A stretch of DNA of 64,000 bases from VFMC01 sp044238435 (GCA_044238435.1 JBIIDH010000003.1:19090-83089), one strand, 5' to 3'; counted from the stretch's first letter, positions 51,640 to 60,704 are shown. Made by a program: numbers and translations. Notes: generated by a model from the sequence alone, not told the origin.

Positions 51640-52775
51640 GTGCCGCTCCCGTCCGACGACTGGTACGGCACGAACGCCCGCACGACGAACCCGCCGTCGC
51701 CGGTGGGACCGGCCTCGAGGGTACCACCGAGGAGTTCGGCCCGCTCGCGGATGGCGACCAGACCGATGCCGGTGCTGGGTGCCGCAGGGGCCGCGGAGGC
51801 TGGCGCATCGTTCGTCACGACGACGTGCACTCCTGAGGGCGAGTGACGCAGCGTGACGGCGGTGGGCACGTCGCCGGCGTGGCGAGCAACGTTGACGAGA
51901 CACTCGTGCACGATGCGGTGAACCGTCACCACGGTGCTCTCGGCCACACCGGCGGGATACGACCCGTCCTCGACGACGTGCACCCTGGTGGAACCCTCGG
52001 CAGCCGCAGCAACGACATCGTGGAGCCCGGCAGGATCGGCCGGCACCGGCCGCAGCGGCACCGACTCGTCGGAGCGCAGGAGTCCGAGGAGCGAGCGCAG
52101 TTCGTCGAGGGAGCGTCGGCCGACATCGTTGATCTGCTCCAGTGCGGAGCGGGCGGCCGCAGGGTCCCGCTCGAAGACGTGGGCCGCGATACCCGCTTGC
52201 ACGGTGATCGCCGACAGCGAGTGGGCGACGATGTCGTGCAGATCGTGGGCGATCTGAAGGCGCTCGGCCTGCAGCCGTTCGGCGACCTGGCGCTCGATGG
52301 CGTCGGCTCGGCGTCGCAGATTGGCGCGGCGGGCGTCGGCGGCGGCGATCGGCAGGAGCAGCACCGCCGTATCGGTGATCCACTCGAACCAGAACTGCTC
52401 ATCGCCGTATCGTGCCCCCAGTCCGGCAACCGTGACGGCCACGCCCGCCCCGAACCAGATGACCGACCGTTGGTCGCTGCTGCGCACCAGTCGGTACAGC
52501 GCCACCACGAGCAACGGTCGCAGCGCGAGATGGCTCGATGTGCTCGCCAGCGTCACCACATCGAGTACCCCGATCACGACCACTGCGAGCCGACCGAACC
52601 GATCGAGCCGACCGACGACGCCGAGCAGCGTCGCCGCCACGACCGCGAGCACGATCCCGCCCGCTCGCCACCCCGATTCGACATCCGGATCGAAGGCCAG
52701 CACCCCGATCGACACCGCTGCCGCCACGACGAGGGCAGCCAGATCGGCCCGGCTCGGGTTGAGCGACGGGCGCAT
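51636..52775 (-). CDS. Sensor histidine kinase (DesK/NarX-like HisKA_3)
   Basis: Protein of 379 aa from ATG 52775 (TGATG overlap with the ABC permease gene). About four to five N-terminal membrane helices are followed by the dimerisation motif LQIAHDLHDIVAHSLSAITV, whose His is the phosphorylation site, and a degenerate ATPase domain with the G box STGIGLVAIRERAELLGGTL. There is little extracytoplasmic sequence, so it may sense the membrane or the adjacent transporter. It pairs with the downstream response regulator. Confidence 0.92.
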   Translation of the reverse strand: MRPSLNPSRADLAALVVAAAVSIGVLAFDPDVESGWRAGGIVLAVVAATLLGVVGRLDRFGRLAVVVIGVLDVVTLASTSSHLALRPLLVVALYRLVRSSDQRSVIWFGAGVAVTVAGLGARYGDEQFWFEWITDTAVLLLPIAAADARRANLRRRADAIERQVAERLQAERLQIAHDLHDIVAHSLSAITVQAGIAAHVFERDPAAARSALEQINDVGRRSLDELRSLLGLLRSDESVPLRPVPADPAGLHDVVAAAAEGSTRVHVVEDGSYPAGVAESTVVTVHRIVHECLVNVARHAGDVPTAVTLRHSPSGVHVVVTNDAPASAAPAAPSTGIGLVAIRERAELLGGTLEAGPTGDGGFVVRAFVPYQSSDGSGT

Positions 52776-55309
52776 CACCGCTCCCGGCTCACGAGTTCGA
52801 GCACCGGAACCCGCGACACCCGGAATGCCGGCCATGCGGCCGCGGCGACACCTGCGGCCACTGCGACGACGAGCGTGACCGCGAGGCGGGTCCACGGCAC
52901 GATGACGGAGGGGAGATCGGTTCCTCCGGTCACATCGATGAGCGTGGATCCGAAGGCGACCGCCATGACGATGCCGATCGACGCTGCCACGAACGACAGC
53001 ATCGCAGCTTCGAGGTGCACGATCCCGCGGAGTTCACGCCGGGTCGCCCCGACTGCTCGCAGCAACCCGATCTCGCCGGCGCGTTCGCTGATTGCGAGCG
53101 CCGTGGTGTTGGCGACACCGAGCAGGGCGATGAAGCTCGCCAGGTAGAGCATGCCGTCGATGAAGTTGCGGAAGGCGTCGACCTCACTGCCGCTGTTCGC
53201 GACGTGCGTGGCGCGAGAGGCGAGGAACGATCCGGGCGTGGCGCGGACCAGGGCGCGTACGGCCTGCTCGGCCTGCGCCGGCTCGCCGTCGCCGAGGCCG
53301 ACGAAGACCAGCGAGTCGAGGAGGCCGCCGACGTAGGTGTTCAGCAGGCTGCGATCGACGAAGTACGCCGGGGCATCGAACCCGCCGGTGCTCCTGGCGA
53401 CGACAGCGACGATCGGCGCCTCGAGCGTGGAGCGTTCGAACTCCACCATCAGCGTGCTCCCGAGGATCGATGGGTCGTCGCCCACGACGGCGATACCGCC
53501 TGACCGCAGGCCGTCGAGATCGCCGGCGACCAGGTCGAGGTCGAACAGCGACGGAAGCACGGTGCTGTCGATACCACCGAGCGCGGCGGGCTCGCCGGCC
53601 ATGATCCCCTCGGCGATGGCCAGCGAGGCGACCGACTCGACCTCCGGCAGTGCAGCGATCCGCCCGTTCAGCGTGGGGTCGATCGTTGCGAAGTCGGGCG
53701 TTGCCGAGGTGACCACCAGGTCTGCCCGCAACCCGTCGCGGACATCGGTGCCGATGGCGTTCGTGAGCGAGCTGGCGATGACGGAGAACATCGTCACCAT
53801 GGCCGCGCCCAGCATCAGTGCCAGCGCGGTCGACGACGCACGACGAGGGCTCGACGCGAGGTTGCCCGCCGCGATCACACCCCGCACTCCCGCCACCCGG
53901 CGGGTGAGCGGTGCGCTCCAACGTGCCGCCGCGGTCACGATCGCGGGCCCGCACAGCACGAGCGCCGGGACGATCGCCGCAGTGAGCACGAGCCATGCGG
54001 CGCTGGTTCGTGCCACCGCGATCGCGCCGCCCACGACGGCGATGGCTGCCAGCACGAGCCCGACTCCCGTGCGCGTCGTGCTGACAACCCGCGGCTCGGC
54101 GGCGCTGTCGCGCAGCGCCTCGATCGGTGGCGTCGCTGCGGCGCGGCGAGCAGGGATCCAGGCCGAGAGCAGCGCGGCGCCGATCCCGACAGCCGTGGCG
54201 ATGACGATCGAGGTCGGCTGCACGATCGACGGACCGGTGAGCAGGGTCACCCCGGTCAGTCCGACCAGCCAGCGGAGCACCCCCACACCGGCCAGGCCGA
54301 ACAGCAGGCCGAGCCCTGTTGCGACCGTCCCGATGAACAACGCCTCCATCACCACACCACCGAGCACCTGACGACGTTCTGCGCCGATGGCCCGCAGCAG
54401 CCCCGACTCGCGTCGACGACGGGCGACGGTGAGCGCGAACGTGTTGAAGATGATCGTCACACCGATCAGTACGGCGATCACGGCGAACGTCAGCAGGAAG
54501 ACGGTGAGGAACTGCAACGGTGATGTCGCTGCGTCCTGCATCGTCCGGATGTAGACGGACCCCGCCGTCACCTCGGCATCGGGCAGCGTCGAGAGCCGGG
54601 CAAGCACCGCGGCAGGGTCGGACCCTTCCTCGATGTCGACCAGCACCTCGGTGGGGGCGGCGGCATTCAGCCAGGCCGCCACTGCAGGGTCGGGCAACAA
54701 CACCGTGCGCTGCAGCGGCGCCGTGTCGGCCGACGCAAACGTGACGATGCCGGTGATGGTTGCATCGTGCATCCCTGTCGGGGTGAGGACCTGCACCACA
54801 TCGCCCGGCGCGACCCCAGCGGCGCGTGCGAGCGACCGATCGATCACGACCTCGCCGATGTCGGTGGGAGCTCGACCGGCGACGAGCCGGAACGGGTTGA
54901 GCGCCGGATCGGCGATCCAGTTCCGACCGACGTCGCTCGCAGTGCCCGTACCGACCGACGACCCGTCGACCACCAGTTTGGCGAAGCCCGCCCACTGCGG
55001 GACGGCCGATGCGACACCATCCACGGCCATCGCACGATCGGCGATATCGGCATCGAGCCCCCGTCGAACCGAACCGCCCAGTTCGCCCGGACCTCCGTCG
55101 GACTCGCCGAGGACGACACCTTGCACCACGGCATCGGTACCGGCCAGGGCTTCGGCGATGTCGTCGGCCGCGCGTCCCTGCATCGAGTCGGACAGCACCA
55201 GCGTCGCAAGGAGGAAGGCGACCGACAGCATGATCGCCACACCGGTGAGCAGGAATCGACCTCGACTGGCGAGCACGCTCCGAGTCGCGCTCCTCATCAT
55301 CTCGATCAT
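52775..55309 (-). CDS. FtsX-domain ABC transporter permease (MacB-like, two-domain)
   Basis: Protein of 844 aa. An N-terminal helix and long extracytoplasmic MacB-PCD-like domain are followed by an FtsX four-helix domain (LTFAVIAVLIGVTIIFNTFA region), then a second copy ending DGMLYLASFIALLGVANTTA and SERAGEIGLLRAVGATRREL. Such permeases with ten or so helices work as mechanotransmission pumps for peptides or lipoproteins. It overlaps its ATPase gene by 4 bp and the sensor kinase gene by 1 bp. Confidence 0.92.
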   Translation of the reverse strand: MIEMMRSATRSVLASRGRFLLTGVAIMLSVAFLLATLVLSDSMQGRAADDIAEALAGTDAVVQGVVLGESDGGPGELGGSVRRGLDADIADRAMAVDGVASAVPQWAGFAKLVVDGSSVGTGTASDVGRNWIADPALNPFRLVAGRAPTDIGEVVIDRSLARAAGVAPGDVVQVLTPTGMHDATITGIVTFASADTAPLQRTVLLPDPAVAAWLNAAAPTEVLVDIEEGSDPAAVLARLSTLPDAEVTAGSVYIRTMQDAATSPLQFLTVFLLTFAVIAVLIGVTIIFNTFALTVARRRRESGLLRAIGAERRQVLGGVVMEALFIGTVATGLGLLFGLAGVGVLRWLVGLTGVTLLTGPSIVQPTSIVIATAVGIGAALLSAWIPARRAAATPPIEALRDSAAEPRVVSTTRTGVGLVLAAIAVVGGAIAVARTSAAWLVLTAAIVPALVLCGPAIVTAAARWSAPLTRRVAGVRGVIAAGNLASSPRRASSTALALMLGAAMVTMFSVIASSLTNAIGTDVRDGLRADLVVTSATPDFATIDPTLNGRIAALPEVESVASLAIAEGIMAGEPAALGGIDSTVLPSLFDLDLVAGDLDGLRSGGIAVVGDDPSILGSTLMVEFERSTLEAPIVAVVARSTGGFDAPAYFVDRSLLNTYVGGLLDSLVFVGLGDGEPAQAEQAVRALVRATPGSFLASRATHVANSGSEVDAFRNFIDGMLYLASFIALLGVANTTALAISERAGEIGLLRAVGATRRELRGIVHLEAAMLSFVAASIGIVMAVAFGSTLIDVTGGTDLPSVIVPWTRLAVTLVVAVAAGVAAAAWPAFRVSRVPVLELVSRER

Positions 55310-56097
55310 CGTCCCAGACCCTTCATCACGTCGAGCAGCCCATCGGCCGTCGGGCGTTCGACGACATCGTGGACGCGACCGTCCACCACGAAGACGACCT
55401 GATCGGCCCAGGCCGCAGCGTTGGGATCGTGCGTGACCATCACGATCGACTGACGGTGCACCTCCACTGCCGACCGGAGGAAGCCCAGGATCTCCTGCCC
55501 GGTCCGGGTGTCGAGGTTGCCGGTCGGCTCGTCGGCGAACACGACCTGCGGACGGGTGACGAGTGCGCGGGCCACGGCGACGCGCTGCTGCTGACCTCCC
55601 GACAACTCCGTCGGCCGATGGTGCAGGCGGTCGCCGAGACGCAGCATCGACACCACCTGGTCGAGCATCTCCGCCTCCGGCCGACGACCCGACAGGGTTG
55701 CCGGCAGACAGATGTTCTCCTCGGCCGTCAGGGTCGGCACGAGGTTGAATGCCTGGAAGACGAAGCCGATGCGCTCGCGCCGCAGCAGCGTGAGCTCCCG
55801 GTCGTCGAGGGTCGACAGGTCGGTCGTACCCACGAAGGCGCGGCCCGACGAGAGGCGATCCAGTCCAGCTGCGCAGTGCATCATCGTCGACTTCCCGGAA
55901 CCCGACGGTCCCATCACGGCCGTGAAGCGACCAGCCGGGAACGCGATGGACACATCGTCGAGGGCGACGACGGCCGACGGGCCGGTGCCGTACCGCTTGA
56001 CGGCACCGACCAGCATGGCTGCAGCATCATCGGCGCCCGAGACGGTGGTGCCCTCGAACGCTCGATCGACGACGGTGTGAGGTGAATTGGTGGACAC
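55306..56097 (-). CDS. ABC transporter ATPase (LolD/MacB type)
   Basis: Protein of 263 aa from GTG 56097, which follows GGAGG; longer in-frame starts are not conserved. Walker A VMGPSGSGKSTMMHCAAG, the family-typical FQAFNLVPTLTAEENI, signature LSGGQQQRVAVARAL and Walker B VVFADEPTGNLD identify the LolCDE/MacAB ATPase group. It is first in a chain ATPase-permease-kinase-regulator with overlapping genes, typical of antimicrobial-peptide sensing or resistance modules. Confidence 0.93.
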   Translation of the reverse strand: MSTNSPHTVVDRAFEGTTVSGADDAAAMLVGAVKRYGTGPSAVVALDDVSIAFPAGRFTAVMGPSGSGKSTMMHCAAGLDRLSSGRAFVGTTDLSTLDDRELTLLRRERIGFVFQAFNLVPTLTAEENICLPATLSGRRPEAEMLDQVVSMLRLGDRLHHRPTELSGGQQQRVAVARALVTRPQVVFADEPTGNLDTRTGQEILGFLRSAVEVHRQSIVMVTHDPNAAAWADQVVFVVDGRVHDVVERPTADGLLDVMKGLGR

Positions 56098-56218
56098 GAG
56101 ACCTCCGGTGCGTGGTTGGTGTCCACCACGATGACGAAGGCGGCCGCACGGCGCATCCGCCCACGGGAGGCTGCGCGTACTCGCACAGGAGTACTGATGC
56201 AGGGTCGATGTGGAGCCG

Positions 56219-57151
56219 CTATCCATCGGCCTCCACCCGGTGCTCTGCCCGTGCCACGGCCTCGTGCACCGTGGCACGCAACCAGCGATGGGCGGGATCG
56301 TGGTGGTGACGGGCGTGCCACAGGAGTTCGACGCCCACCCGGGGCAGGACGAACGGCGGCGTGAAGGTGCACATCGTCGACGGCCCACCGAGCACGTGGG
56401 CGAGGCGGGCCGGGGCGAGGGTTGTCAGATCGCTGCTGAGGCACATCCCGATGGCTGCGGCGAAGGTGGGCACCACAGCGGCGATCTCGCGCCGCAGTCC
56501 CACTTGGCCGAGCAGATCGTCGACCGGACCCCGCGCGATACCCCGCCGGGAGGTGACGACATGGTGGAGCGTGGCATACCGCTTCGGTGTGATCCGCTCC
56601 CCGGCCAGCGGATGGCCCGATCGGAGCACACCGATCAGTTGCTCTTCCACCAACAGTTCATGATGCACGTCGTCGGTGAGACCGCTGTAGGAACCGATGA
56701 CCAACGAGACATCCCCGCGTCGAAGCATCTCGACGTCGTCGACCGCTTCGCTCTCGAACCGCAGCACGATGCCGGGTGCCCGCGCAGCCACGATCTCGAG
56801 CCACGGCCCGGCGAGCACGGCCAGGATCGCCTCGTTGGTCCGCACCGTGTACTCGCCGCGATGACGGGAGGGATCGAACTCGTCGGGCCGGCGGAGAGCA
56901 CGCTCGATCGTCGCCAACGCCGCCTCGATCTCCGGCAGCAGTTCGGCACCCCGCGGCGTGATGCGCAGCGTCCGTCCTGCACGCACGAGGAGCGGATCGT
57001 CGAAGGTCGACCGACACCGATCCAGCGCCCGACTCGCCGCCGGCACCGACAGGTGCAGACGGGCAGCAGCTCGGGTGACGCTCCGCTCCGACAACAGCGC
57101 ATGGGCAACCGGCAGCAGGTTCAGGTCAAATGCTTGCACCGTGCGCAACAT
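56219..57151 (-). CDS. LysR-family transcriptional regulator
   Basis: Protein of 310 aa from ATG 57151. N-terminal HTH: FDLNLLPVAHALLSERSVTR and AAARLHLSVPAASRALDRCR (residues about 8-47), then a substrate-binding domain of the NodD/LinR-like group. It is divergent from a darcynin-family gene with 56 bp between starts, the normal arrangement for a LysR regulator and its target. The inducer is unknown. Confidence 0.92.
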   Translation of the reverse strand: MLRTVQAFDLNLLPVAHALLSERSVTRAAARLHLSVPAASRALDRCRSTFDDPLLVRAGRTLRITPRGAELLPEIEAALATIERALRRPDEFDPSRHRGEYTVRTNEAILAVLAGPWLEIVAARAPGIVLRFESEAVDDVEMLRRGDVSLVIGSYSGLTDDVHHELLVEEQLIGVLRSGHPLAGERITPKRYATLHHVVTSRRGIARGPVDDLLGQVGLRREIAAVVPTFAAAIGMCLSSDLTTLAPARLAHVLGGPSTMCTFTPPFVLPRVGVELLWHARHHHDPAHRWLRATVHEAVARAEHRVEADG

Positions 57152-57207
57152 ATCAGTTGTCAAACATGCAGTGGACGAGAACCAGAGCGACCCGTACCGT
57201 GCCCTCC

Positions 57208-57582
57208 ATGACAACTACCGATTCCACCACTCAGCCCACCACCGCCCACGGCACCGTCAACCACGTGTTCTTCATGCAGGTGTGTACCACCCCCGCATGG
57301 CTGGCGCTCACCCCCGACGAGCGGTTCGCTTTTCTCGGCGAGACGATCGCTCCGATCCTCGGTCGGCACTCCGACGTGACGATGCGGTTCTTCGACAGTG
57401 AGGCCTTCAATGCTCGCTACACCGACGTCGTGATGTGGGAGACCGCCTCGATCCTGTCGTACCAGGCGATCGTCGAAGAGCTGCGCGAGACGGCGTTCTG
57501 GGGCCACTACTTCGAGGTGGTCGACATCATCGCCTCGATCGAGAACGCCTATGCCCGCCACTACGACGTCGACCCGTTGTGA
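57208..57582 (+). CDS. Darcynin-family protein
   Basis: Protein of 124 aa from ATG 57208. Strong similarity in pattern to darcynin: VCTTPAWLALTPDERFAFLG, ETIAPILGRHSDVTMRFFDS, EAFNARYTDVVMWET and FEVVDIIASIENAYARHYDV (each a separate piece). The fold is probably a ferredoxin-like dimer; the function is unknown. It is followed 19 bp later by a siderophore-interacting-like gene and controlled, by position, by the divergent LysR protein. Confidence 0.85.
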   Translation: MTTTDSTTQPTTAHGTVNHVFFMQVCTTPAWLALTPDERFAFLGETIAPILGRHSDVTMRFFDSEAFNARYTDVVMWETASILSYQAIVEELRETAFWGHYFEVVDIIASIENAYARHYDVDPL

Positions 57583-57601
57583 GCCCATACCCGAGCCGGC
57601 C

Positions 57602-58324
57602 ATGAACGAACTCGGCCAACGCCTGCGCGCGAAGCTCGTCCCGATCGACACGACCGTGGTCGAGCGACACGCGCACGGTGAACACCTCCTCGAGATCGCG
57701 TGCAGGTCGGCGACGCGCTTCGCGGGTGGCGACGTCATCGCTGTTCGCGTCGGCGGTCCGGCCGTCGGACCGGCAGGAACCTGGCGTCGCTACACCGTTG
57801 CCGGTGCCGACGACCACACGTTCCGTCTGCTGATCGAGCGCAACCCCATCGGGGCCGCTGCATCCTTCTTCGACCAGTTGGAACGCGGCAGCACGATGGC
57901 GGTGCGTGGCCCGGCGAAACCGGTGCTCGCGCCCGTCGGTGACGATCACCTCCTGATCGTCACCGACCTCACCGGACTCGCGACCGTCGAGGCGGTCGTC
58001 CATCGCGAATCGGAGTCGTCAGCGAGCACCGACATCCGGGTCGCCATCGTGACAGCCCACTCAGATGTCGACATCTCCGTCGTGGCCGACTGCTGGCACG
58101 CCGTGCCCGACACCACCGTCGTTCGACACACCACCGTCGTTCGACACACCGACCGACTCGTCGAGTGGATCCACGGGCACCATCGTCCAGCTCATCGCGT
58201 CCTCGCCATCGGCGGCCACGAACTCGTCGCCCTCGCACGGCGCACGATCGCCGACCTCGAGCGCACACCAGGCCGGCTCCGCGCCCACGTCTACTGGAAG
58301 CCTGGCCGCCGCGGCCTCGAGTGA
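57602..58324 (+). CDS. Siderophore-interacting-protein-like FAD/NAD(P)-binding protein
   Basis: Protein of 240 aa from ATG 57602. The FAD-binding beta-barrel is suggested by GTWRRYTVAGADDHTFRLLI (R-x-Y-[TS] flavin motif) and the SIP-type C-terminus by LRAHVYWKPGRRGLE. SIP family members reduce ferric siderophores. It lacks some usual SIP length (about 270). An in-frame 18-bp duplication (58112-58147) repeats TTVVRH. Operon with the darcynin gene is likely. Confidence 0.8.
   Translation: MNELGQRLRAKLVPIDTTVVERHAHGEHLLEIACRSATRFAGGDVIAVRVGGPAVGPAGTWRRYTVAGADDHTFRLLIERNPIGAAASFFDQLERGSTMAVRGPAKPVLAPVGDDHLLIVTDLTGLATVEAVVHRESESSASTDIRVAIVTAHSDVDISVVADCWHAVPDTTVVRHTTVVRHTDRLVEWIHGHHRPAHRVLAIGGHELVALARRTIADLERTPGRLRAHVYWKPGRRGLE
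58112..58147. repeat. 18-bp in-frame tandem duplication
   Basis: ACCACCGTCGTTCGACAC occurs twice without change at 58112-58129 and 58130-58147, inside the SIP-like gene, giving TTVVRH twice. It preserves the frame and lies in a loop between the flavin and nucleotide domains. Confidence 0.85.
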
Positions 58325-58378
58325 CGTCACCGGCAGCGGCGGCGCGCCACCGGCGCAGCCGAGCGATACGGTGCGGAC

Positions 58379-59221
58379 GTGGGGAGCGCACTGACGACCG
58401 ACCAGGTGGATCACTTCAGCCAGCACGGCTGGGTGGCGCCGGTCAGGGTGATGAGTGTCGACGCCGCGCACGAACTCCGCGAACGACTCGAGCGGGAAGA
58501 GCAGCGGCTCGGGGGTCCGCTGCGCGGGGCGATGCTCCAGAAGCCGCATCTCGTGTACTCGTGGTTGGCAGACCTGGTGTTCAACGACACAATCCTCGAT
58601 GCGGTGGAAGACCTCTACGGCCCCGACCTGCTGTGTTGGTCGTCGACACTGTTCGCCAAGGGGGCCAACACCGCATCGTTCGTCTCGTGGCATCAGGACT
58701 CCACCTACTGGGGCCTCAGCCGCCCCGACGTGGTGACCGCATGGTGCGCCCTCACCCCGTCGAACCGCACCAACGGAGCGTTGGAGGTGATCTCGGGGAC
58801 ACACCTGCTCGATCAGCTCCCGCACCACGACACGTTCGCACCCGAGAACCTGCTGAGCCGTGGCCAGGAGATCGCCGTCGACATCGGCGATGCGACGCCG
58901 ACGGTGATCGAGCTCGAGCCGGGCGAGATCTCGCTGCACCACGTGAGGCTCGTGCACGGCTCGGCCCCGAACACATCGGGCCAGCGGCGTATCGGGTTCG
59001 CGATGCGCTTCATCCCCACGTCGGTGGCCCAGTTGGTCGGCGATCGCGACTCGGCCACCCTGGTGCGCGGCGTCGACCGGTTCGACCACTTCGACCACGA
59101 ACCCCGTGCCACGGTCGATCGCGACCCGGCGATGACGGCCCTCCACGAACGGGTCACGAACGCAACCGCCCAGCGCCTCTACCGAGGCACGGGTGTCACC
59201 TCGTTCACGCGCGACGGCTGA
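58379..59221 (+). CDS. Phytanoyl-CoA dioxygenase (PhyH) family protein
   Basis: Protein of 280 aa, GTG start. Fe(II)/2-oxoglutarate-dependent oxygenase: the H-x-D pair is SWHQDSTYWGL, the distal His is in SLHHVRLVHGSAPNTSGQRR (also giving the 2-oxoglutarate Arg). Members hydroxylate or epimerise small natural products. GTG 58379 is 54 bp after the SIP-like gene, same strand; co-transcription is possible. Substrate unknown. Confidence 0.9.
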   Translation: MGSALTTDQVDHFSQHGWVAPVRVMSVDAAHELRERLEREEQRLGGPLRGAMLQKPHLVYSWLADLVFNDTILDAVEDLYGPDLLCWSSTLFAKGANTASFVSWHQDSTYWGLSRPDVVTAWCALTPSNRTNGALEVISGTHLLDQLPHHDTFAPENLLSRGQEIAVDIGDATPTVIELEPGEISLHHVRLVHGSAPNTSGQRRIGFAMRFIPTSVAQLVGDRDSATLVRGVDRFDHFDHEPRATVDRDPAMTALHERVTNATAQRLYRGTGVTSFTRDG

Positions 59222-59397
59222 GCCCCGAGCGACTTCCGGCGCTCGTCATCCTGCTGGGGTCAGGGATGTCACACCCCCTCCGTAGGGTCGGCCACATGAA
59301 GCAACGTCCCACTCTCAACGACCTCCGGATCGACGAAGTGCATCTCACCGACCGGCTCATTCGACTATCCGATGTGAGGAACTCATGTCAGGTCTGA
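59222..59397 (+). other. Gap upstream of the VapBC-type module with a short ORF
   Basis: This stretch carries no confident gene. A short ORF from ATG 59266 to TGA 59397 (43 codons, MSHPLRRVGHMKQRPTLNDL...) is possible but has no recognised family and may be chance. The promoter of the toxin-antitoxin operon lies at the right end. Confidence 0.3.
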
Positions 59398-59416
59398 TGT
59401 TCTACGATGTAGCACA
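59398..59416 (+). promoter_or_regulatory. Inverted repeat at the antitoxin start (candidate autoregulatory operator)
   Basis: TGTTCTACGATGTAGCACA is an inverted repeat (TGT-n-CTAC-gat-GTAG-n-ACA, 7 of 8 arm positions paired) whose last base is the A of the antitoxin ATG. Toxin-antitoxin complexes usually bind such palindromes to repress their own operon. Confidence 0.6.
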
Positions 59417-59679
59417 TGACCAAGATCGGCATCAGGGCGCTGAAGCAGAATGCGTCTGCGGTCGTGGCCCGAGCGGCTGCCGGTGAGGTGATCGTGGTCA
59501 CCGATCGCGGAAGCCCCGTTGCGCAACTCGGGCCCCTGCCTGCGAGCCGACTGGCAACCCTGCGCGACACCGGGCAGGCCCGCCCGCCGAAGCGATCCTT
59601 GGCCGAACTCCCCGCACCCGGCCGCGGCCGGTCGGTCACCGAGGCAGTGATCGCAATGCGGGCCGACGAACGCGGGTGA
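59416..59679 (+). CDS. vapB: Type II antitoxin, Phd/YefM (VapB-like) family
   Basis: Protein of 87 aa. The Phd/YefM fold begins IGIRALKQNASAVVARAAAG with EVIVVTDRGSPVAQLGPL, typical of DNA-binding antitoxins; the C-terminal third (KRSLAELPAPGRGRSVTEAV) would wrap the toxin. It is four bases upstream of a PIN-domain toxin gene. Autoregulation through the palindrome at its start is likely. Confidence 0.92.
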   Translation: MTKIGIRALKQNASAVVARAAAGEVIVVTDRGSPVAQLGPLPASRLATLRDTGQARPPKRSLAELPAPGRGRSVTEAVIAMRADERG

Positions 59680-59683
59680 CGAC

Positions 59684-60076
59684 GTGGCCGTATACCTCGA
59701 CACGTCGGCAGCGTCGAAGCTCGTCGTTCGCGAAGCCGAGACCACTGCGTTGCGACGGTGGCTGCGCCAACGGAGCGACGAGGTGGTCGCCAGCGACATC
59801 ATGCGGACGGAACTGGTCCGCGCCACGCGCCGGGTTGCGCCGGGTGCAGTCGCTCAAGCCCGTGCAGTGCTCGACTCGGTCACGCTCATCAGCGTGAGCA
59901 CCACGATCCTCGAACGCGCTGCCCTGCTCGAGCCGACGACGATGCGCAGCCTCGACTCCGTCCACCTCGCCACGGCACTCGACCTCGGCGACGAACTCGA
60001 CGTGATGGTCACCTACGACCACCGACTCGCCGAGGCAGCACAGGCATCGGGTCTCGTCGTCGTCGCACCGGTCTGA
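59684..60076 (+). CDS. vapC: PIN-domain ribonuclease toxin (VapC family)
   Basis: Protein of 130 aa, GTG start. PIN-domain acidic residues are visible: VYLDTSAASKLV (first Asp), SDIMRTELVRATRR (Glu) and LDSVHLATALDLGDELD with MVTYDHRLAEAA (last Asp pair). VapC toxins cleave tRNA or rRNA when free of antitoxin. All four acidic positions look intact, so it is probably active. Confidence 0.93.
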   Translation: MAVYLDTSAASKLVVREAETTALRRWLRQRSDEVVASDIMRTELVRATRRVAPGAVAQARAVLDSVTLISVSTTILERAALLEPTTMRSLDSVHLATALDLGDELDVMVTYDHRLAEAAQASGLVVVAPV

Positions 60077-60079
60077 CCC

Positions 60080-60405
60080 ACGAGACGTCGGCAGCGAAAC
60101 GCGCAGCTCTGGGTGACGCCGGAGGTCTTGGCGCTGGCGATCGCCTCGGCGTGCTCGCGCTGGTGACTGAACGAGAGCTTCGCCCATGCGGCGGCCGCCT
60201 GCGGCGCGTCCCGTCGCCTTGCGCGTCTCGGCGTTGAACGACAGGAGGAGCCGCCCTCCCATCGAGGAGATGGTGTTGCGGTACTGGTAGCTGCCATCGA
60301 TGGTGACGACCACCGGCACCCGCTTCCCCCGATCGACTGGGCCACCACCGTTCCGCCTGGCGGCTCGGTGATTCCTACCGGTGCCGTTCTCGACTCCTGC
60401 CGCAT
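60080..60405 (-). pseudogene. Decayed DUF1905/OmdA-family gene (YdeI-like)
   Basis: On the minus strand, pieces of one family occur in two alternating frames. Frame A (60384-60325) has TGI-like GITEPPGGTVVAQ; frame B (60325-60194) has the DUF1905 core KRVPVVVTIDGSYQYRNTIS and SMGGRLLLSFNAETRKATGR; frame A again (60186-60108) has the OmdA part WAKLSFSHQREHAEAIASAK. Two frameshifts and a missing stretch of about 30 residues between the DUF1905 and OmdA parts show the gene is broken. Functions in the family relate to bacteriocin protection (YdeI). Confidence 0.7.
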
Positions 60406-60704
60406 TCCTCACGTCAGCCGTCGCCGCGTCGTCGCAACCAACCGCCAGTGCCTGTGCCCACTCCTCCGGCAGAAACGATCGGTAGAGCGGGTCGTCTCCC
60501 TCGAACGCCCCGAAGTCGACCCAGTCGAGTGCATCGACGATGCTGCGATACCGGCGGTAGCGGCCGCCGTCGTCGAGCGTGCAGGCACCCCCTCGGGGAT
60601 GCGATGGGAAGCGGCTGCCTCGATACGACGCGTCACATGCGCCTGCCACGGAACCTACCGAGCGACGCCACCGTCACCACCTCTCCGTGTGTGGGCGCGT
60701 TCGA
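60385..60704. other. Gene-poor remnant region before hisC
   Basis: No intact gene is convincing here. The minus strand between about 60580 and 60385 keeps an open, protein-like stretch (RYRRYRSIVDALDWVDFGAF, then EGDDPLYRSFLPEEWAQALA) that continues into the decayed DUF1905 gene; it may be the remains of a further gene. Together with the pseudogene and the VapBC-type module it marks a small region of gene decay or past insertion. Confidence 0.35.

Noticed and set aside
59266..59397. 43-codon ORF before the antitoxin gene
   Set aside because: No family, no clear ribosome site; mentioned only as part of the gap.
60080..60405. A third selenoprotein candidate in the DUF1905 region
   Set aside because: The break is by frameshifts, not by a TGA aligned to a Cys position.
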